Part shown: positions 37,964-47,881 of the stretch, piece after piece
How positions within the stretch are numbered: the stretch's first letter is position 1
How the letters are laid out: each line of letters opens with the position of its first letter
Assembly: GCF_024347455.1 (NCBI RefSeq)
Contig: NZ_AP025484.1
Coordinates: 1,364,001 to 1,428,000, forward strand
Length of the DNA stretch: 64,000 nt
Direction of reading: 5' to 3'
Source of the DNA: Vibrio echinoideorum
GTDB taxonomy: Bacteria; Pseudomonadota; Gammaproteobacteria; Enterobacterales; Vibrionaceae
Made by a program: the position numbers and the translations under genes
The notes under the pieces: model-generated
What the model was told of the DNA's origin: nothing
Database searches by the model: none
The model's input: the letters and a program-made list of their open reading frames with translations, nothing else

Positions 37964-39343
37964 CTACTTCAGAATTCGGGCGCGGAATTGACGACCCTTC
38001 ATTTTACCTGATTCGATTTTACCTAATGCTTTCTTAGCCATTGATCTTTCTACAGCAACGTAAGCGCGCATCGCGAACAAGTTGATCTTACCTACTGATT
38101 TACCATCAATACCGCCTTGGCCTGTCAACGCACCAAGGATATCACCTGCGCGAAGTTTCGCTTTCTTACCACCATCAATCTGGATAGTTACCATATTAGA
38201 GTAATATGGCTTAGCGATTGGCTTAGCTGGCAACTGTGACGGTTCGATTGGCATATCCATGTACTCATCAATTTGAGCAACACGGTGCATCTCTTTTTCG
38301 CTAAAGAAGCTAATTGCGACACCTTTGCTTCCTGCACGACCAGTACGACCGATGCGGTGCACGTGTACTTCAGGATCGCGAGACAACTCAAAGTTGAACA
38401 CAGCATCTAGGTTATCAACATCAAGACCACGAGCAGCAACATCTGTTGCAACCAAGATAGAGATGGTTTTGTTTGAGAACTGAACCAAAGCTTGGTCACG
38501 TTCACGCTGTTCCATGTCGCCATGAAGCTCGATAACACTGAAACCACGGTGGCTTAGCTCATCATTTACGTTCTGTACTTCTTTCTTAGTATTACAGAAC
38601 ACAACCGCTGACTCTGGTTGATGATGAAGAAGCATTAGCTCTAGTGCGTCATCACGAGCTTCAGTACCTTCAACCTTATAAAAGTGTTGTTGGATGCTTG
38701 AGTGATCGTGCGTTGATTCAACCTTCACCATTTCAGGGTTATTCATGATGCGGTCTGCAACAGATTTAATCTGTTTAGGGAAAGTTGCACTGAACAATAA
38801 CGTTTGACGATCTTTTGGTGCTGCTTCAATAACAGCATCTAGTGCATCTTGGAAACCCATTTCCAGCATGCGATCGGCTTCATCTAACACAAGTGTGTTC
38901 AACTCAGACAGGTCAATACGCTCTCTCTCTAGGTGGTCCAGGATACGACCAGGAGTGCCCACAAGAATGTGTGCGCCATGCTCTAATGAACCAATTTGTG
39001 GCCCCATTGGCATACCGCCACATAGTGTCAGCACTTTAATATTGTGAATGCCACGAGCAAGAGTACGGATCTCTTTTGCTACTTGGTCTGCAAGCTCACG
39101 AGTCGGACATAACACTAAAGATTGAACACGAAAACGCTTAACGCGTAGGTTTTGCAGCACGCCTAAACCAAAGGCAGCTGTTTTACCTGAACCCGTTTTA
39201 CCCTGACCGATAACATCCTTGCCATCCAGAATAATAGGAAGACTTAACGCTTGAATAGGCGTCATTTCAGTATAACCAAGAGAATCTAACGTATTTAGAA
39301 GCTCTGGCTTAAGGGCGATTGAAGAGAATTTTGAAGTGCTCAA
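37964..39343 (-). CDS. dbpA: ATP-dependent RNA helicase DbpA
   Basis: A 459-residue DEAD-box helicase, size of E. coli DbpA (457), which remodels the large ribosomal subunit near hairpin 92 of 23S rRNA. Motifs: Q-motif region 25-31, GKTGSGKT at 48-55, PTRELA, DEAD (VLDEADRMLEMGF), SAT, HRIGRTGRAGSKG. The C-terminal DbpA RNA-binding domain starts with KAKLRAGDILGALTGQGG. The start codon appears to be TTG (39343), as no ATG lies near; E. coli dbpA also uses a non-ATG start. The upstream Shine-Dalgarno is weak, perhaps a sign of low expression. Confidence 0.93.
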   Translation of the reverse strand: MSTSKFSSIALKPELLNTLDSLGYTEMTPIQALSLPIILDGKDVIGQGKTGSGKTAAFGLGVLQNLRVKRFRVQSLVLCPTRELADQVAKEIRTLARGIHNIKVLTLCGGMPMGPQIGSLEHGAHILVGTPGRILDHLERERIDLSELNTLVLDEADRMLEMGFQDALDAVIEAAPKDRQTLLFSATFPKQIKSVADRIMNNPEMVKVESTHDHSSIQQHFYKVEGTEARDDALELMLLHHQPESAVVFCNTKKEVQNVNDELSHRGFSVIELHGDMEQRERDQALVQFSNKTISILVATDVAARGLDVDNLDAVFNFELSRDPEVHVHRIGRTGRAGSKGVAISFFSEKEMHRVAQIDEYMDMPIEPSQLPAKPIAKPYYSNMVTIQIDGGKKAKLRAGDILGALTGQGGIDGKSVGKINLFAMRAYVAVERSMAKKALGKIESGKMKGRQFRARILK

Positions 39344-39443
39344 TGGAAATATCCAACTGGTGAAAAACAGAGTGCATTATGAGTGTTTTTGAAAATTATT
39401 CCACCTTAATCACAGTTTTGGAGCAACATGTTAGGCGAATACA

Positions 39444-39471
39444 AAAAAACCAGCTGGGGTGCTGGTTTTTT
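39444..39471 (-). terminator. Intrinsic terminator after the aldo/keto reductase
   Basis: A perfect 11-bp stem (39444-39454 with 39461-39471) with a T-run on the minus strand, just after the gene at 39520. Confidence 0.88.
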
Positions 39472-39519
39472 ACGTTGAAACATCTAAGTCTGAGGATAAA
39501 TGCCAGACCCCAAAGGTCT

Positions 39520-40428
<909 letters not shown>

Positions 40429-40645
40429 GGGTTGTCTCCTTTATCAATACTGAACGTATCGTAAGCTCGTTTTACCGAGGGCTCAACGTATAACAAATGG
40501 CAAAGGTAAACGCTTACTAAAAATGTGAGAGCGACAGAAAAACGAACACTTAAATCAATAATAGCTTGCTGTCTGCCAGTCAGCCGTTCTCCCAAAAGGC
40601 TTGTTTACCCTAATGAATTACGAAACTATCTATAAATTTGAGCAA

Positions 40646-41230
40646 TTAAAGACGATTTAGTTCAACCGTTAAGTTGTCACCATCACTATGTAATTGAATC
40701 CAAGGAACTGAAGAATATGAGGAAGAACTAGGCACATTCCATAAACTCATTTGCTCAGAGGAATGATGTGGAGTATTGATGAATTTGACGAGTTGTTTAT
40801 CTACCATGTCGTAACCAACTCCCTCACGCTTCGCTTGTTCGAGTTGAGCGGCCACATCAAACTCAGCTTCCCCAATACGAATAGAACTGAGAGCAAAGCC
40901 ATCTTGGCGAAGGTATGCCTGAAGCTTTGTGTAACTTAGGTTCGAATATGGCAGGTTTAAGCGAACCACCTCGACGCTTGAGTCGCCCAACTCCAATTCA
41001 ACATAAACATCCAGATCGTAATACCGCGTCAAATCACTGCACAGAAGAGCACCTTCGATCTCGCCACAATCCATTAGGTCATTATCGTTAACATAATTTT
41101 GAGAACTAGGTTGAGCTGAACTGCTGTTGAATACCGTTCGCAACCACCAACTTTCACTCGCTTGCACAGAAAATGAAAAGGTATTCAGAGCCAATAACAA
41201 AGGTAAGATTAAAACAGGAAGAGTTCTCAT
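40646..41230 (-). CDS. Exported protein of unknown function
   Basis: A 194-residue protein with a clear signal peptide (RTLPVLILPLLLALNTFSFS, cleavage near VQA-SES). Mature part contains two Cys (about 56 and 64, in DCGEIEGALLCSDL) that could form a disulfide, and the segments YYDLDVYVELELGDSS and LPYSNLSYTKLQAYLRQ. I do not recognise the family. No clear ribosome binding site is seen before the ATG. It probably resides in the periplasm. Confidence 0.65.
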   Translation of the reverse strand: MRTLPVLILPLLLALNTFSFSVQASESWWLRTVFNSSSAQPSSQNYVNDNDLMDCGEIEGALLCSDLTRYYDLDVYVELELGDSSVEVVRLNLPYSNLSYTKLQAYLRQDGFALSSIRIGEAEFDVAAQLEQAKREGVGYDMVDKQLVKFINTPHHSSEQMSLWNVPSSSSYSSVPWIQLHSDGDNLTVELNRL

Positions 41231-41313
41231 TAATTGTGTTTATTTCGCGCGGTATGAAGCGTTCATTATACGTGACCAATCAACAAACACCCGCTCAAGC
41301 CACAAACTTTAGG

Positions 41314-41340
41314 CGAAAAAAACGGGCATATATGCCCGTT
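41314..41340 (-). terminator. Terminator of the adhesin-secretion operon
   Basis: A perfect 20-nt palindrome at 41321-41340 (AACGGGCATA and its complement), followed on the minus strand by a T-run. It lies after the PstS-like gene and so closes the operon from 59185. Confidence 0.88.
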
Positions 41341-41440
41341 AGATAAATTCTATCGCCGAATAACGTAATCCGTCACATTGAGAACCATTACGAAATTAAC
41401 AATTCCATTCCGCAAATCCAATTACAGAATGTTACACCAA

Positions 41441-42385
41441 TCATTTATAACCACCTTCGATCGCAGGCTCTTCAAGCGATAGTCTTACTTTATTCCGTTG
41501 GATAGCTTCTGGCGGCAAACTGATGAAACCGTATTGGTTCAACACACCTTGATGTTCTTCCGACAGAGTAAGCCCAACAAAGAACTTCTCCTGTTCCGTA
41601 AAGTCTTTGCGATGCGCTGGAATATTCAGGTACATATAGTAAACCGTTGCTAATGGGTAACGACCTGAGAGAATCGTTTCTTTGTTCAAGTCGTAGTTCA
41701 CACCTAGGTTGTCGACCACGCTTAACCATTTCACATCAGAGATTTGATCCGAGTAAACGGTGTAACCAATAGCGGCATCTTCGTCCTCAATCTTATTAAT
41801 CAGATCCGGCAGATCTGCTAAGAATTGAGTATTCGCATATTCCCCGTCAGTTCCACATTCGACCCAATTTGAAAAGGTGGTATGGCCTTGCAAGTTGTGG
41901 TCGATAGCGAAAGGCAACATGTGTGTGTCTAGGCTTTCTCCATCACGAACGTCGCTGCTTGGAGTCCATTTCGGATGCTTAGGGTCGCTAGAGCACCCAA
42001 ACACATCGATAAGTTCAGCAACGCTGATGGATGTGGCTGGGTTATTCTCATTCGCCAAAATCGCAATTACATCGGCGGTAAACATCAGCTCGGTCGGTCT
42101 GTAGCCGTAGCGCATGTCGAACCTAGCCATCTCTTTGTCAGTCCACTTTTTGGAAGTAATACCAACACGTGAGCGTTGCATGATCATCTGCTCAGGGACG
42201 CTATCACTCAGTAAAACCTCTAGATCGATCTCTTGGCTCTTAAGCAGATCTTCAACGAGCCCTTGCATATTAGGCTCAATCGCGACCAAACCAATATCAC
42301 TCACGTCATTCGCTAACGTTGATACAGAAAAAAACGCAGGTACAGCCGCAAGCAGTAAGCCCGATTTATTAGATAGACGTTTCAT
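41441..42385 (-). CDS. PstS-like periplasmic protein in the adhesin operon
   Basis: A 314-residue exported protein with a signal peptide (SGLLLAAVPAFFSVSTLA, mature from about residue 26). The remainder has a periplasmic-binding-protein fold of the phosphate family: SISVAELIDVFGC, IEDEDAAIGYTVYSDQI and SGRYPLATVYYMYLNIP are in the expected order. The Ser/Thr/Arg phosphate-contact loop of true PstS (as in the protein at 18041) is not conserved, so it may bind another ligand or act as a partner. It is the last gene of the operon and starts within the stop codon of the OmpA gene (TAATG), behind AGGAGG. Confidence 0.8.
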   Translation of the reverse strand: MKRLSNKSGLLLAAVPAFFSVSTLANDVSDIGLVAIEPNMQGLVEDLLKSQEIDLEVLLSDSVPEQMIMQRSRVGITSKKWTDKEMARFDMRYGYRPTELMFTADVIAILANENNPATSISVAELIDVFGCSSDPKHPKWTPSSDVRDGESLDTHMLPFAIDHNLQGHTTFSNWVECGTDGEYANTQFLADLPDLINKIEDEDAAIGYTVYSDQISDVKWLSVVDNLGVNYDLNKETILSGRYPLATVYYMYLNIPAHRKDFTEQEKFFVGLTLSEEHQGVLNQYGFISLPPEAIQRNKVRLSLEEPAIEGGYK

Positions 42386-43023
42386 TACTGGCCTCCTACT
42401 GGGTCAATCGATGTCTTAGATTCAACATCGCTATTGCTGTCGAGCTGCATCTCTGAGGTAAAAATATTCCAAGATGGGTTTACTTCCATGCTCTCTGTTT
42501 TTAACACCGCAATGGTTCTACGCTTACGCTTATGAAGGTGCTGAGTTAAGCTGGTTATCTGAGTAAATTCTTGTTCGAAGATTCGCTGACCATCAATACC
42601 TCTATTAATCAGTGCATCACGAATCACACCTGTTCTTTTCTTTGCCAACGCTTTGTTATAAACATTAGTACCTTCTGAACTCGTATCACCGACTAAGGTC
42701 ACTGAGGCATCAGGTTGCTCCCCAAGTAAACGCACCAACTCGTTTAACACGGTGGTGTGTTCTGGTTTAAGAACGTATTTGTCGAAATCAAATGCCACGC
42801 TTAATACTTCAACGTCTTCAACAATTTTCCAGTTGGCACAGCCTTTAATGTCTACCGTCACACCTTCAGGTGTATCGGCACACAGATCTCGCTGATTGAT
42901 AACACCATCACGATCATTATCTGCCAAATCATCAATCTGATGACGAGTCATCGTCGTATCGGGCGTTTCTGCACACCCCATCAGCAAGATAGAACTAAGT
43001 AGCGCTAATTTAAAATATCTCAT
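42385..43023 (-). CDS. OmpA-family lipoprotein
   Basis: A 212-residue lipoprotein (MRYFKLALLSSILLMGC, Cys17). A short thrombospondin-type-3/calcium-like segment follows, DNDRDGVINQRDLC, then a second Cys62 in DIKGC that may pair with Cys48. Then an OmpA-like peptidoglycan-binding domain (about 75-195) with FDFDKYVLKPEH and GDTSSEGTNVYNKALAKKR. It could tie the secretion machine to the cell wall. The Shewanella bpfA operon has an OmpA-type gene in the same position. Start at 43023 overlaps the TolC stop (TAATG), with GGGGAG upstream; seven further in-frame codons are dropped. Confidence 0.88.
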   Translation of the reverse strand: MRYFKLALLSSILLMGCAETPDTTMTRHQIDDLADNDRDGVINQRDLCADTPEGVTVDIKGCANWKIVEDVEVLSVAFDFDKYVLKPEHTTVLNELVRLLGEQPDASVTLVGDTSSEGTNVYNKALAKKRTGVIRDALINRGIDGQRIFEQEFTQITSLTQHLHKRKRRTIAVLKTESMEVNPSWNIFTSEMQLDSNSDVESKTSIDPVGGQ

Positions 43024-44336
43024 TACTTGTTCTCCCCTTGCCACTCTTCTGGATGCTCAATTCTCAACGCGTAGGTCAACATGCCCATCGCGTTCAAAAC
43101 TCGGTATGCCGCCAACGTTTGATCGTATTCAGTGCTAATAAAGTTTCTTCGAGCCAAGAAGACTTCTACTTTCGCATCAAGTACGTCTAATAGGCTTCGT
43201 CTTCCTACATTGAATTGTTGGATATAACCAAGCTCTGCAATTTTTGCTGCATCTACGTTTTGTTGAAGTAGCGATTTTTGCTGCTCAAGCATTTTGTAGG
43301 CGTTCCAAGCGAGCTGAGTGCCCTCTTTAACCTCACGCTCCGTTCGTAATCGTATCGCTCTTGCTTCTTCAACTCGCCAAGCAGATGATTCAACTCTGGA
43401 GTCGGTAGAGAAGCCATTAAACAAGTCGTAATCCATCGTTAACATGATACGCGCATCTTCATCGACACCACCCGGTGGGTTAGACACGTTGTCATTTTTG
43501 TTGGCATGAAGCTCGAGCTTAAGCTCTGGGTAGTAATCCCCTTTCTCGCGGCGCATCTCTTTACGAGCGGCATCAATATCAAGCAAAGAGGCTTGGATTT
43601 CAGGGTGATTCTCAACAGCTTGTTCAAGTGCAACCTGTGCTGAGCTTGGTAACAAAGCATAATCAAAACGTGGATAAACCAAGTTCACAGCAGGTTTACC
43701 GACTAAGCGCAGGTATTGAGTCTGTAGATCAAATAGGTTGTTTTGAGCAGCGATTAATGAAGATTGTGCTGTCGCAACACGAGCAGAGATCTGAGCCAGA
43801 TCCGAATTACTGCTCAAACCTTTACTCTTCTTGTCTTGGATATCTTGATAGATCTCTTGGTGTTCTTTTACGTTACGCTTAGACAGTTCAAGTAACGTCT
43901 CTGCCTTGAGTATATCGAGGTAGTTTCTCACCACATCTAACGATACGTTTTCAGCGCGTGAAATCAGAGTTAAACGTTCAGCTTCTGCTTCAAACGTTAG
44001 TCGGTCGACATTCGACGTCGTTTTAAAACCATCGAATAACAACTGGGATACTTTAACGCCAATCTCAGTTCTCGTTAGGCCACGATCATCGGTATCAAGC
44101 TTGCTGCCACTGTTGTAGCGAGTCTCTTCATAACCTGCCGCCGCGTACAAATTGACTTGTGGCATATACAAACCACCCGCAGCGTCCCCGTCTCTAACCA
44201 CCGATTGGTATCGGGAGTACTGCGCCAATATCTCTGGACTGTAGTCGATGGCAAAGGCCACGGACTCTTCTAATGAGGCTGCTTGAGACAGCCCGCTCAC
44301 TAATAAGCAAGAAGAGAGTAAGAATTTTGAATGCAT
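43023..44336 (-). CDS. TolC-family outer-membrane protein of the type I secretion system
   Basis: A 437-residue outer-membrane channel protein with signal peptide (FLLSSCLLVSGLSQAA). Two TolC repeats of coiled-coil helix with inserted beta strands are apparent: SLEESVAFAIDYSPEILAQY at the start of the first and VALEQAVENHPEIQASLLDID of the second. GRRSLLDVLDAKVEVFLARRN near the end is typical of LapE/AggA members. It would form the export duct for the giant adhesin. AAAGGAAG precedes the ATG. Confidence 0.9.
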   Translation of the reverse strand: MHSKFLLSSCLLVSGLSQAASLEESVAFAIDYSPEILAQYSRYQSVVRDGDAAGGLYMPQVNLYAAAGYEETRYNSGSKLDTDDRGLTRTEIGVKVSQLLFDGFKTTSNVDRLTFEAEAERLTLISRAENVSLDVVRNYLDILKAETLLELSKRNVKEHQEIYQDIQDKKSKGLSSNSDLAQISARVATAQSSLIAAQNNLFDLQTQYLRLVGKPAVNLVYPRFDYALLPSSAQVALEQAVENHPEIQASLLDIDAARKEMRREKGDYYPELKLELHANKNDNVSNPPGGVDEDARIMLTMDYDLFNGFSTDSRVESSAWRVEEARAIRLRTEREVKEGTQLAWNAYKMLEQQKSLLQQNVDAAKIAELGYIQQFNVGRRSLLDVLDAKVEVFLARRNFISTEYDQTLAAYRVLNAMGMLTYALRIEHPEEWQGENK

Positions 44337-44370
44337 TACACTTCCTTTTATATTTATGCTTTAACACACT

Positions 44371-45696
44371 TCATCGCTCGCGAAGTGAGTTTTCCTTAGC
44401 TCGTAAAATTGGCTTCAACCAATAACTCAATACTGTTTTTTCACCCGTTAATATATCCACCGCAACCTGCATCCCCGGGATAATACTGAACGCAGAGTTG
44501 TGTTGTTGATCTTCATCTAATTGAATGTGGGCTCGGTAGTAAGCATTACCGTCTTCTGTTTGTAACGCATCGGCGCTGACATAAGTCACTTTACCTTTGA
44601 GACCGCCATAGATAACAAAGTCATACGCAGAGAATTTGACGGTTGCGCCTAATCCGTTATGAACAAACGCGATGTCTTGAGGTGAAATTCTAGCTTCAAC
44701 AATCAAATCACTGTTTGATGGAATGATCTCAATAATCGGCTCGCCGGGACGAACGACACCGCCAATAGTACGAACAAAGATCTCTTTCACCGTGCCATCA
44801 ACAGGCGCTAAAATTTGAGTCCGTTTTAGTTGGTCGGCAATCGCCTGTTGGCTTTCGTTCAACTGAGCTATTTTGCTGGCAACTTCGTTTAACTGACCTT
44901 GAACTTTGGCGCGAAAATCTAAAGCTATGCTTCTGTGATCGGCTACCGATTCTGAATAGGCTGCTCTTTGTTTCTGGGAGGCTACTTTTGAACTGGCAAT
45001 ATCACCTTTTAGCTTTACTACATCGCGGTTTAACTTAAGCAGTTCAACTTCTGCAACCGCACCACTGGCAACCACGTCTTTCAGCATGTTGCGCTCTCTA
45101 ATAACAATATCTAAGCTACTTTCTAGAGTCTGAATGTTATTGAGTGTATCGAATCGCGCTTGATCTTGTTGCTCAATGCGAAGTGCCGCCTCTTCCAGTT
45201 CAGATTTCAATTGTCCCAGACGTTCTCGATAGTTGGCTTTCGCATTCATCAAAGCAGGGTGACTTGATGCGTCGATGACAATATCTTGCGGGACTAACAT
45301 CACTCGCTCATACCACTCTTTCGCATCGTTATTTAAAACCACGGTCGACAGTTCAGCCTTCAATCTCAACTGTTGAGCAAGCAAAGTATCGGCCTGTTGA
45401 GCCGACTCTAAAAAGGCCGCTTTAAAACGCGTGTCTTCTAACTTAGCCAGTGGTTGTCCTTTCGCCACAGATTGACCTTGTCGCACCATGATCTCTTGGA
45501 CTAATCCGCCTTCTAAACTTTGAATAGTTTGCACAGAAAGACTAGGGACAACTTTGCCCTCACCAATGACGACTTCTTCTAAAGTTGCCCATGTCGCCCA
45601 ACCAATAATCGAGATAATGAGTAGCGCACTTAACCAAATCAGCTTGCGAGAACGGAATGCCAAGTGATTGTTGGTCCATTGAATATCATTACTCAT
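44371..45696 (-). CDS. HlyD-family type I secretion adaptor
   Basis: A 441-residue periplasmic adaptor. One membrane helix near the N-terminus (KLIWLSALLIISIIGWATWA) follows a short cytoplasmic part. VIGEGKVVPSLSVQTIQSLEG starts the lipoyl domain, then a long coiled coil (about residues 100-300), and DGTVKEIFVRTIGGVVRPGEP with the beta-barrel. It couples the ATPase to the TolC channel, as LapC does for LapA. ATG 45696 is preceded by GGGAGG and overlaps the end of the ATPase gene by 8 bp, so translation is coupled. Confidence 0.92.
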   Translation of the reverse strand: MSNDIQWTNNHLAFRSRKLIWLSALLIISIIGWATWATLEEVVIGEGKVVPSLSVQTIQSLEGGLVQEIMVRQGQSVAKGQPLAKLEDTRFKAAFLESAQQADTLLAQQLRLKAELSTVVLNNDAKEWYERVMLVPQDIVIDASSHPALMNAKANYRERLGQLKSELEEAALRIEQQDQARFDTLNNIQTLESSLDIVIRERNMLKDVVASGAVAEVELLKLNRDVVKLKGDIASSKVASQKQRAAYSESVADHRSIALDFRAKVQGQLNEVASKIAQLNESQQAIADQLKRTQILAPVDGTVKEIFVRTIGGVVRPGEPIIEIIPSNSDLIVEARISPQDIAFVHNGLGATVKFSAYDFVIYGGLKGKVTYVSADALQTEDGNAYYRAHIQLDEDQQHNSAFSIIPGMQVAVDILTGEKTVLSYWLKPILRAKENSLRER

Positions 45697-47848
45697 GACG
45701 ACCTCCCTTAACCACTGAAACCGTTTTGAAGCGACTGGTTCCTTTGGGTGCACTTTTCTTCTGTAGAGAGAGAATATCTTTTGGCTCACCCTCAGCCACG
45801 ATCTGACCTTTATCCAATACAACCACGCGGTCGCACATCATCAAGAAGGAAGATTTGTGCGAGCTGATCAGCATTGAGGTTTCTCTCGGCATACTTTGCA
45901 GTGCGTTGAAAAACTGTATCTCTGCTTGATTATCCAAAGCGCTGGTTGGCTCATCCATGATCAATAATTTCGGACAGCGGTATAGCGCTCTTGCAATCGC
46001 AACGGCTTGTCGTTGGCCTCCTGAAAGTAACCGGCCACATTCACCGACTGGCGTTTCTAAGCCATTGCTTAAACGTCCCATATAACCGTTGAGACCCGAC
46101 TGTTGCAGCGCTTGTCTTAGCTTTTCTTCATCAACATTGGTTGCGCCCAAGGTGACGTTGTCGTAAACACTGCCAAAGATCAAATTAGTGGTTTGCCCTA
46201 CCCAACCCATGCCACTGCGCAAGACACTGGTTGGCCATAACTGCCCATCAATCTCTTGATAGAAAGCTTGTCCTGTTGTTGGCAAATACTGTCGAGCAAC
46301 AATCGATAAAAGCGTGGTTTTACCTGCACCAGCAGCGCCAACAAGGCCAACTCGCTCACCCGGTTTTATCTCCAAAGAGATTTCCTTTAGCGCGGAGCTT
46401 TGAGTCTCTGGATAAGTAAACGTGACTTCATCCAGCCTTACTCCACCATCGAAATCACCCTTATCAATCACTTGGTGCTTAGACTCTTCTTGAGGTAAGT
46501 CCATGATCTGATTGAGCCCTTCAACAGCCGAGCGAGTTTGTTGGAATCTCAGCAGTAGAAGGGAAAGTTGATTCACCGAGCTCGCGGCACGTCCACTCAA
46601 CATCACCACAGCTATCAAGCCACCCATGCTCAGCAAGCCTTCAGAGATCTGATACACGCCGAAGATAATCAGAGTGATGGTAACGATCTGCTGACTCGAC
46701 TGAATGGAATGAGTCACGATATTGGAATAGTGACGAGACTGAGTCTGCCATTGAGAGAGCGAAGAAATAGTCTGCTCCCATCGCTTCTGAGTAATACCTT
46801 CAGCGTTGTTTTGCTTGATATCTGGAAGAGTTGTTAAGCAATCAAACAGCTGTGCTTGTCTTTGTGTCGACAAACGTGCGGTTTCATCGAATGTTTTCTC
46901 GACTTTACCTTTCATCGCAATGCTCAGCACAATCAATACCAGCATAATTGCGACTGGGATGAACATCATCGCGCCACCGAGCCAACCGATGAGGAACAGG
47001 AACAGCAAGGTAAATGGGAGGTCGACTAACGTGACTAAAGAGATGGAGGTGAAGAAGTCTTTCACGCTATCGAAATCTTGAAGCTGTCTGGCAAATGCAC
47101 CTACCGATTGAGGTCGATTTTCCAACTTCATACCAAGGACTTTTGAGAACAATTGGGAAGACAACTTGTTATCAATATAGCGCCCAGCCATGTCAGTCAC
47201 AGAGCTTCGTGAGCTTCTCAATACCCAATCAAAAATAACGACAATACCAACGCCTGCCGCCAGAACCCAAAGCGTGTTAAACGCTTGGTTTGGCACCACG
47301 CGGTCGTACACATTCATGGTAAAAAGAGGCACGACTAGCGCGAGCAAGTTGATCAAGAATGAAGCGATAAACAGGTCTCGATACCAAGGTTTTACTTCTT
47401 TGACGACACGCCATAACCAACGGGTGTTGGATTTATTCTCGCTACGTTCATGGGATTGAACACGCGCATCATCAAGAGCTTGAGCACCCACTTGCCACAC
47501 ATACGATTCGACTTGAGCAACCAAGTCTTTTAACGATGTTTCTTGGCTTGAGTTGCTTTCGCAATCCAATACTTGAAAGTGGTCACCGGCGTCTTGCGTG
47601 ACGACAACAGGATTTCCTGTCGCGGAATTAACAGCAACAACGGGGAACGGACATTGAGTCAGTAATTCTTTTTTTACATGGCTCAGCGTTAACCCCGATT
47701 TCTCAATGGCTCTTGGGAAAAGGGATTCATTGAGCCTTCCTTCATTTAAAGGTAGGCCAGACACTATTTTGGAAGGATGGCTACGAACATTAAAATGCTT
47801 ACATAACCATTCAACACAACCTAGCCAGCTGTCTTTTTGTTCTACCAA
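45689..47848 (-). CDS. Type I secretion ATPase/permease (LapB-like)
   Basis: A 719-residue ABC exporter. Residues 1-135 form a C39-peptidase-like domain; the sequence at the expected catalytic Cys position suggests a non-cleaving (CLD) form. Six membrane helices follow (about 160-440). The nucleotide-binding domain has Walker A LVGAAGAGKTTLL, signature LSGGQRQAV, Walker B LLIMDEPTSALD and an H-loop in SHKSS. It drives export of the adhesin encoded 33 bp upstream. The start is TTG at 47848, with AAGGAAG 8 nt upstream; no ATG lies near. Confidence 0.92.
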   Translation of the reverse strand: MVEQKDSWLGCVEWLCKHFNVRSHPSKIVSGLPLNEGRLNESLFPRAIEKSGLTLSHVKKELLTQCPFPVVAVNSATGNPVVVTQDAGDHFQVLDCESNSSQETSLKDLVAQVESYVWQVGAQALDDARVQSHERSENKSNTRWLWRVVKEVKPWYRDLFIASFLINLLALVVPLFTMNVYDRVVPNQAFNTLWVLAAGVGIVVIFDWVLRSSRSSVTDMAGRYIDNKLSSQLFSKVLGMKLENRPQSVGAFARQLQDFDSVKDFFTSISLVTLVDLPFTLLFLFLIGWLGGAMMFIPVAIMLVLIVLSIAMKGKVEKTFDETARLSTQRQAQLFDCLTTLPDIKQNNAEGITQKRWEQTISSLSQWQTQSRHYSNIVTHSIQSSQQIVTITLIIFGVYQISEGLLSMGGLIAVVMLSGRAASSVNQLSLLLLRFQQTRSAVEGLNQIMDLPQEESKHQVIDKGDFDGGVRLDEVTFTYPETQSSALKEISLEIKPGERVGLVGAAGAGKTTLLSIVARQYLPTTGQAFYQEIDGQLWPTSVLRSGMGWVGQTTNLIFGSVYDNVTLGATNVDEEKLRQALQQSGLNGYMGRLSNGLETPVGECGRLLSGGQRQAVAIARALYRCPKLLIMDEPTSALDNQAEIQFFNALQSMPRETSMLISSHKSSFLMMCDRVVVLDKGQIVAEGEPKDILSLQKKSAPKGTSRFKTVSVVKGGRHE

Positions 47849-47881
47849 TCTAAACTTCCTTTTATAGACTGTACCTCTAAC

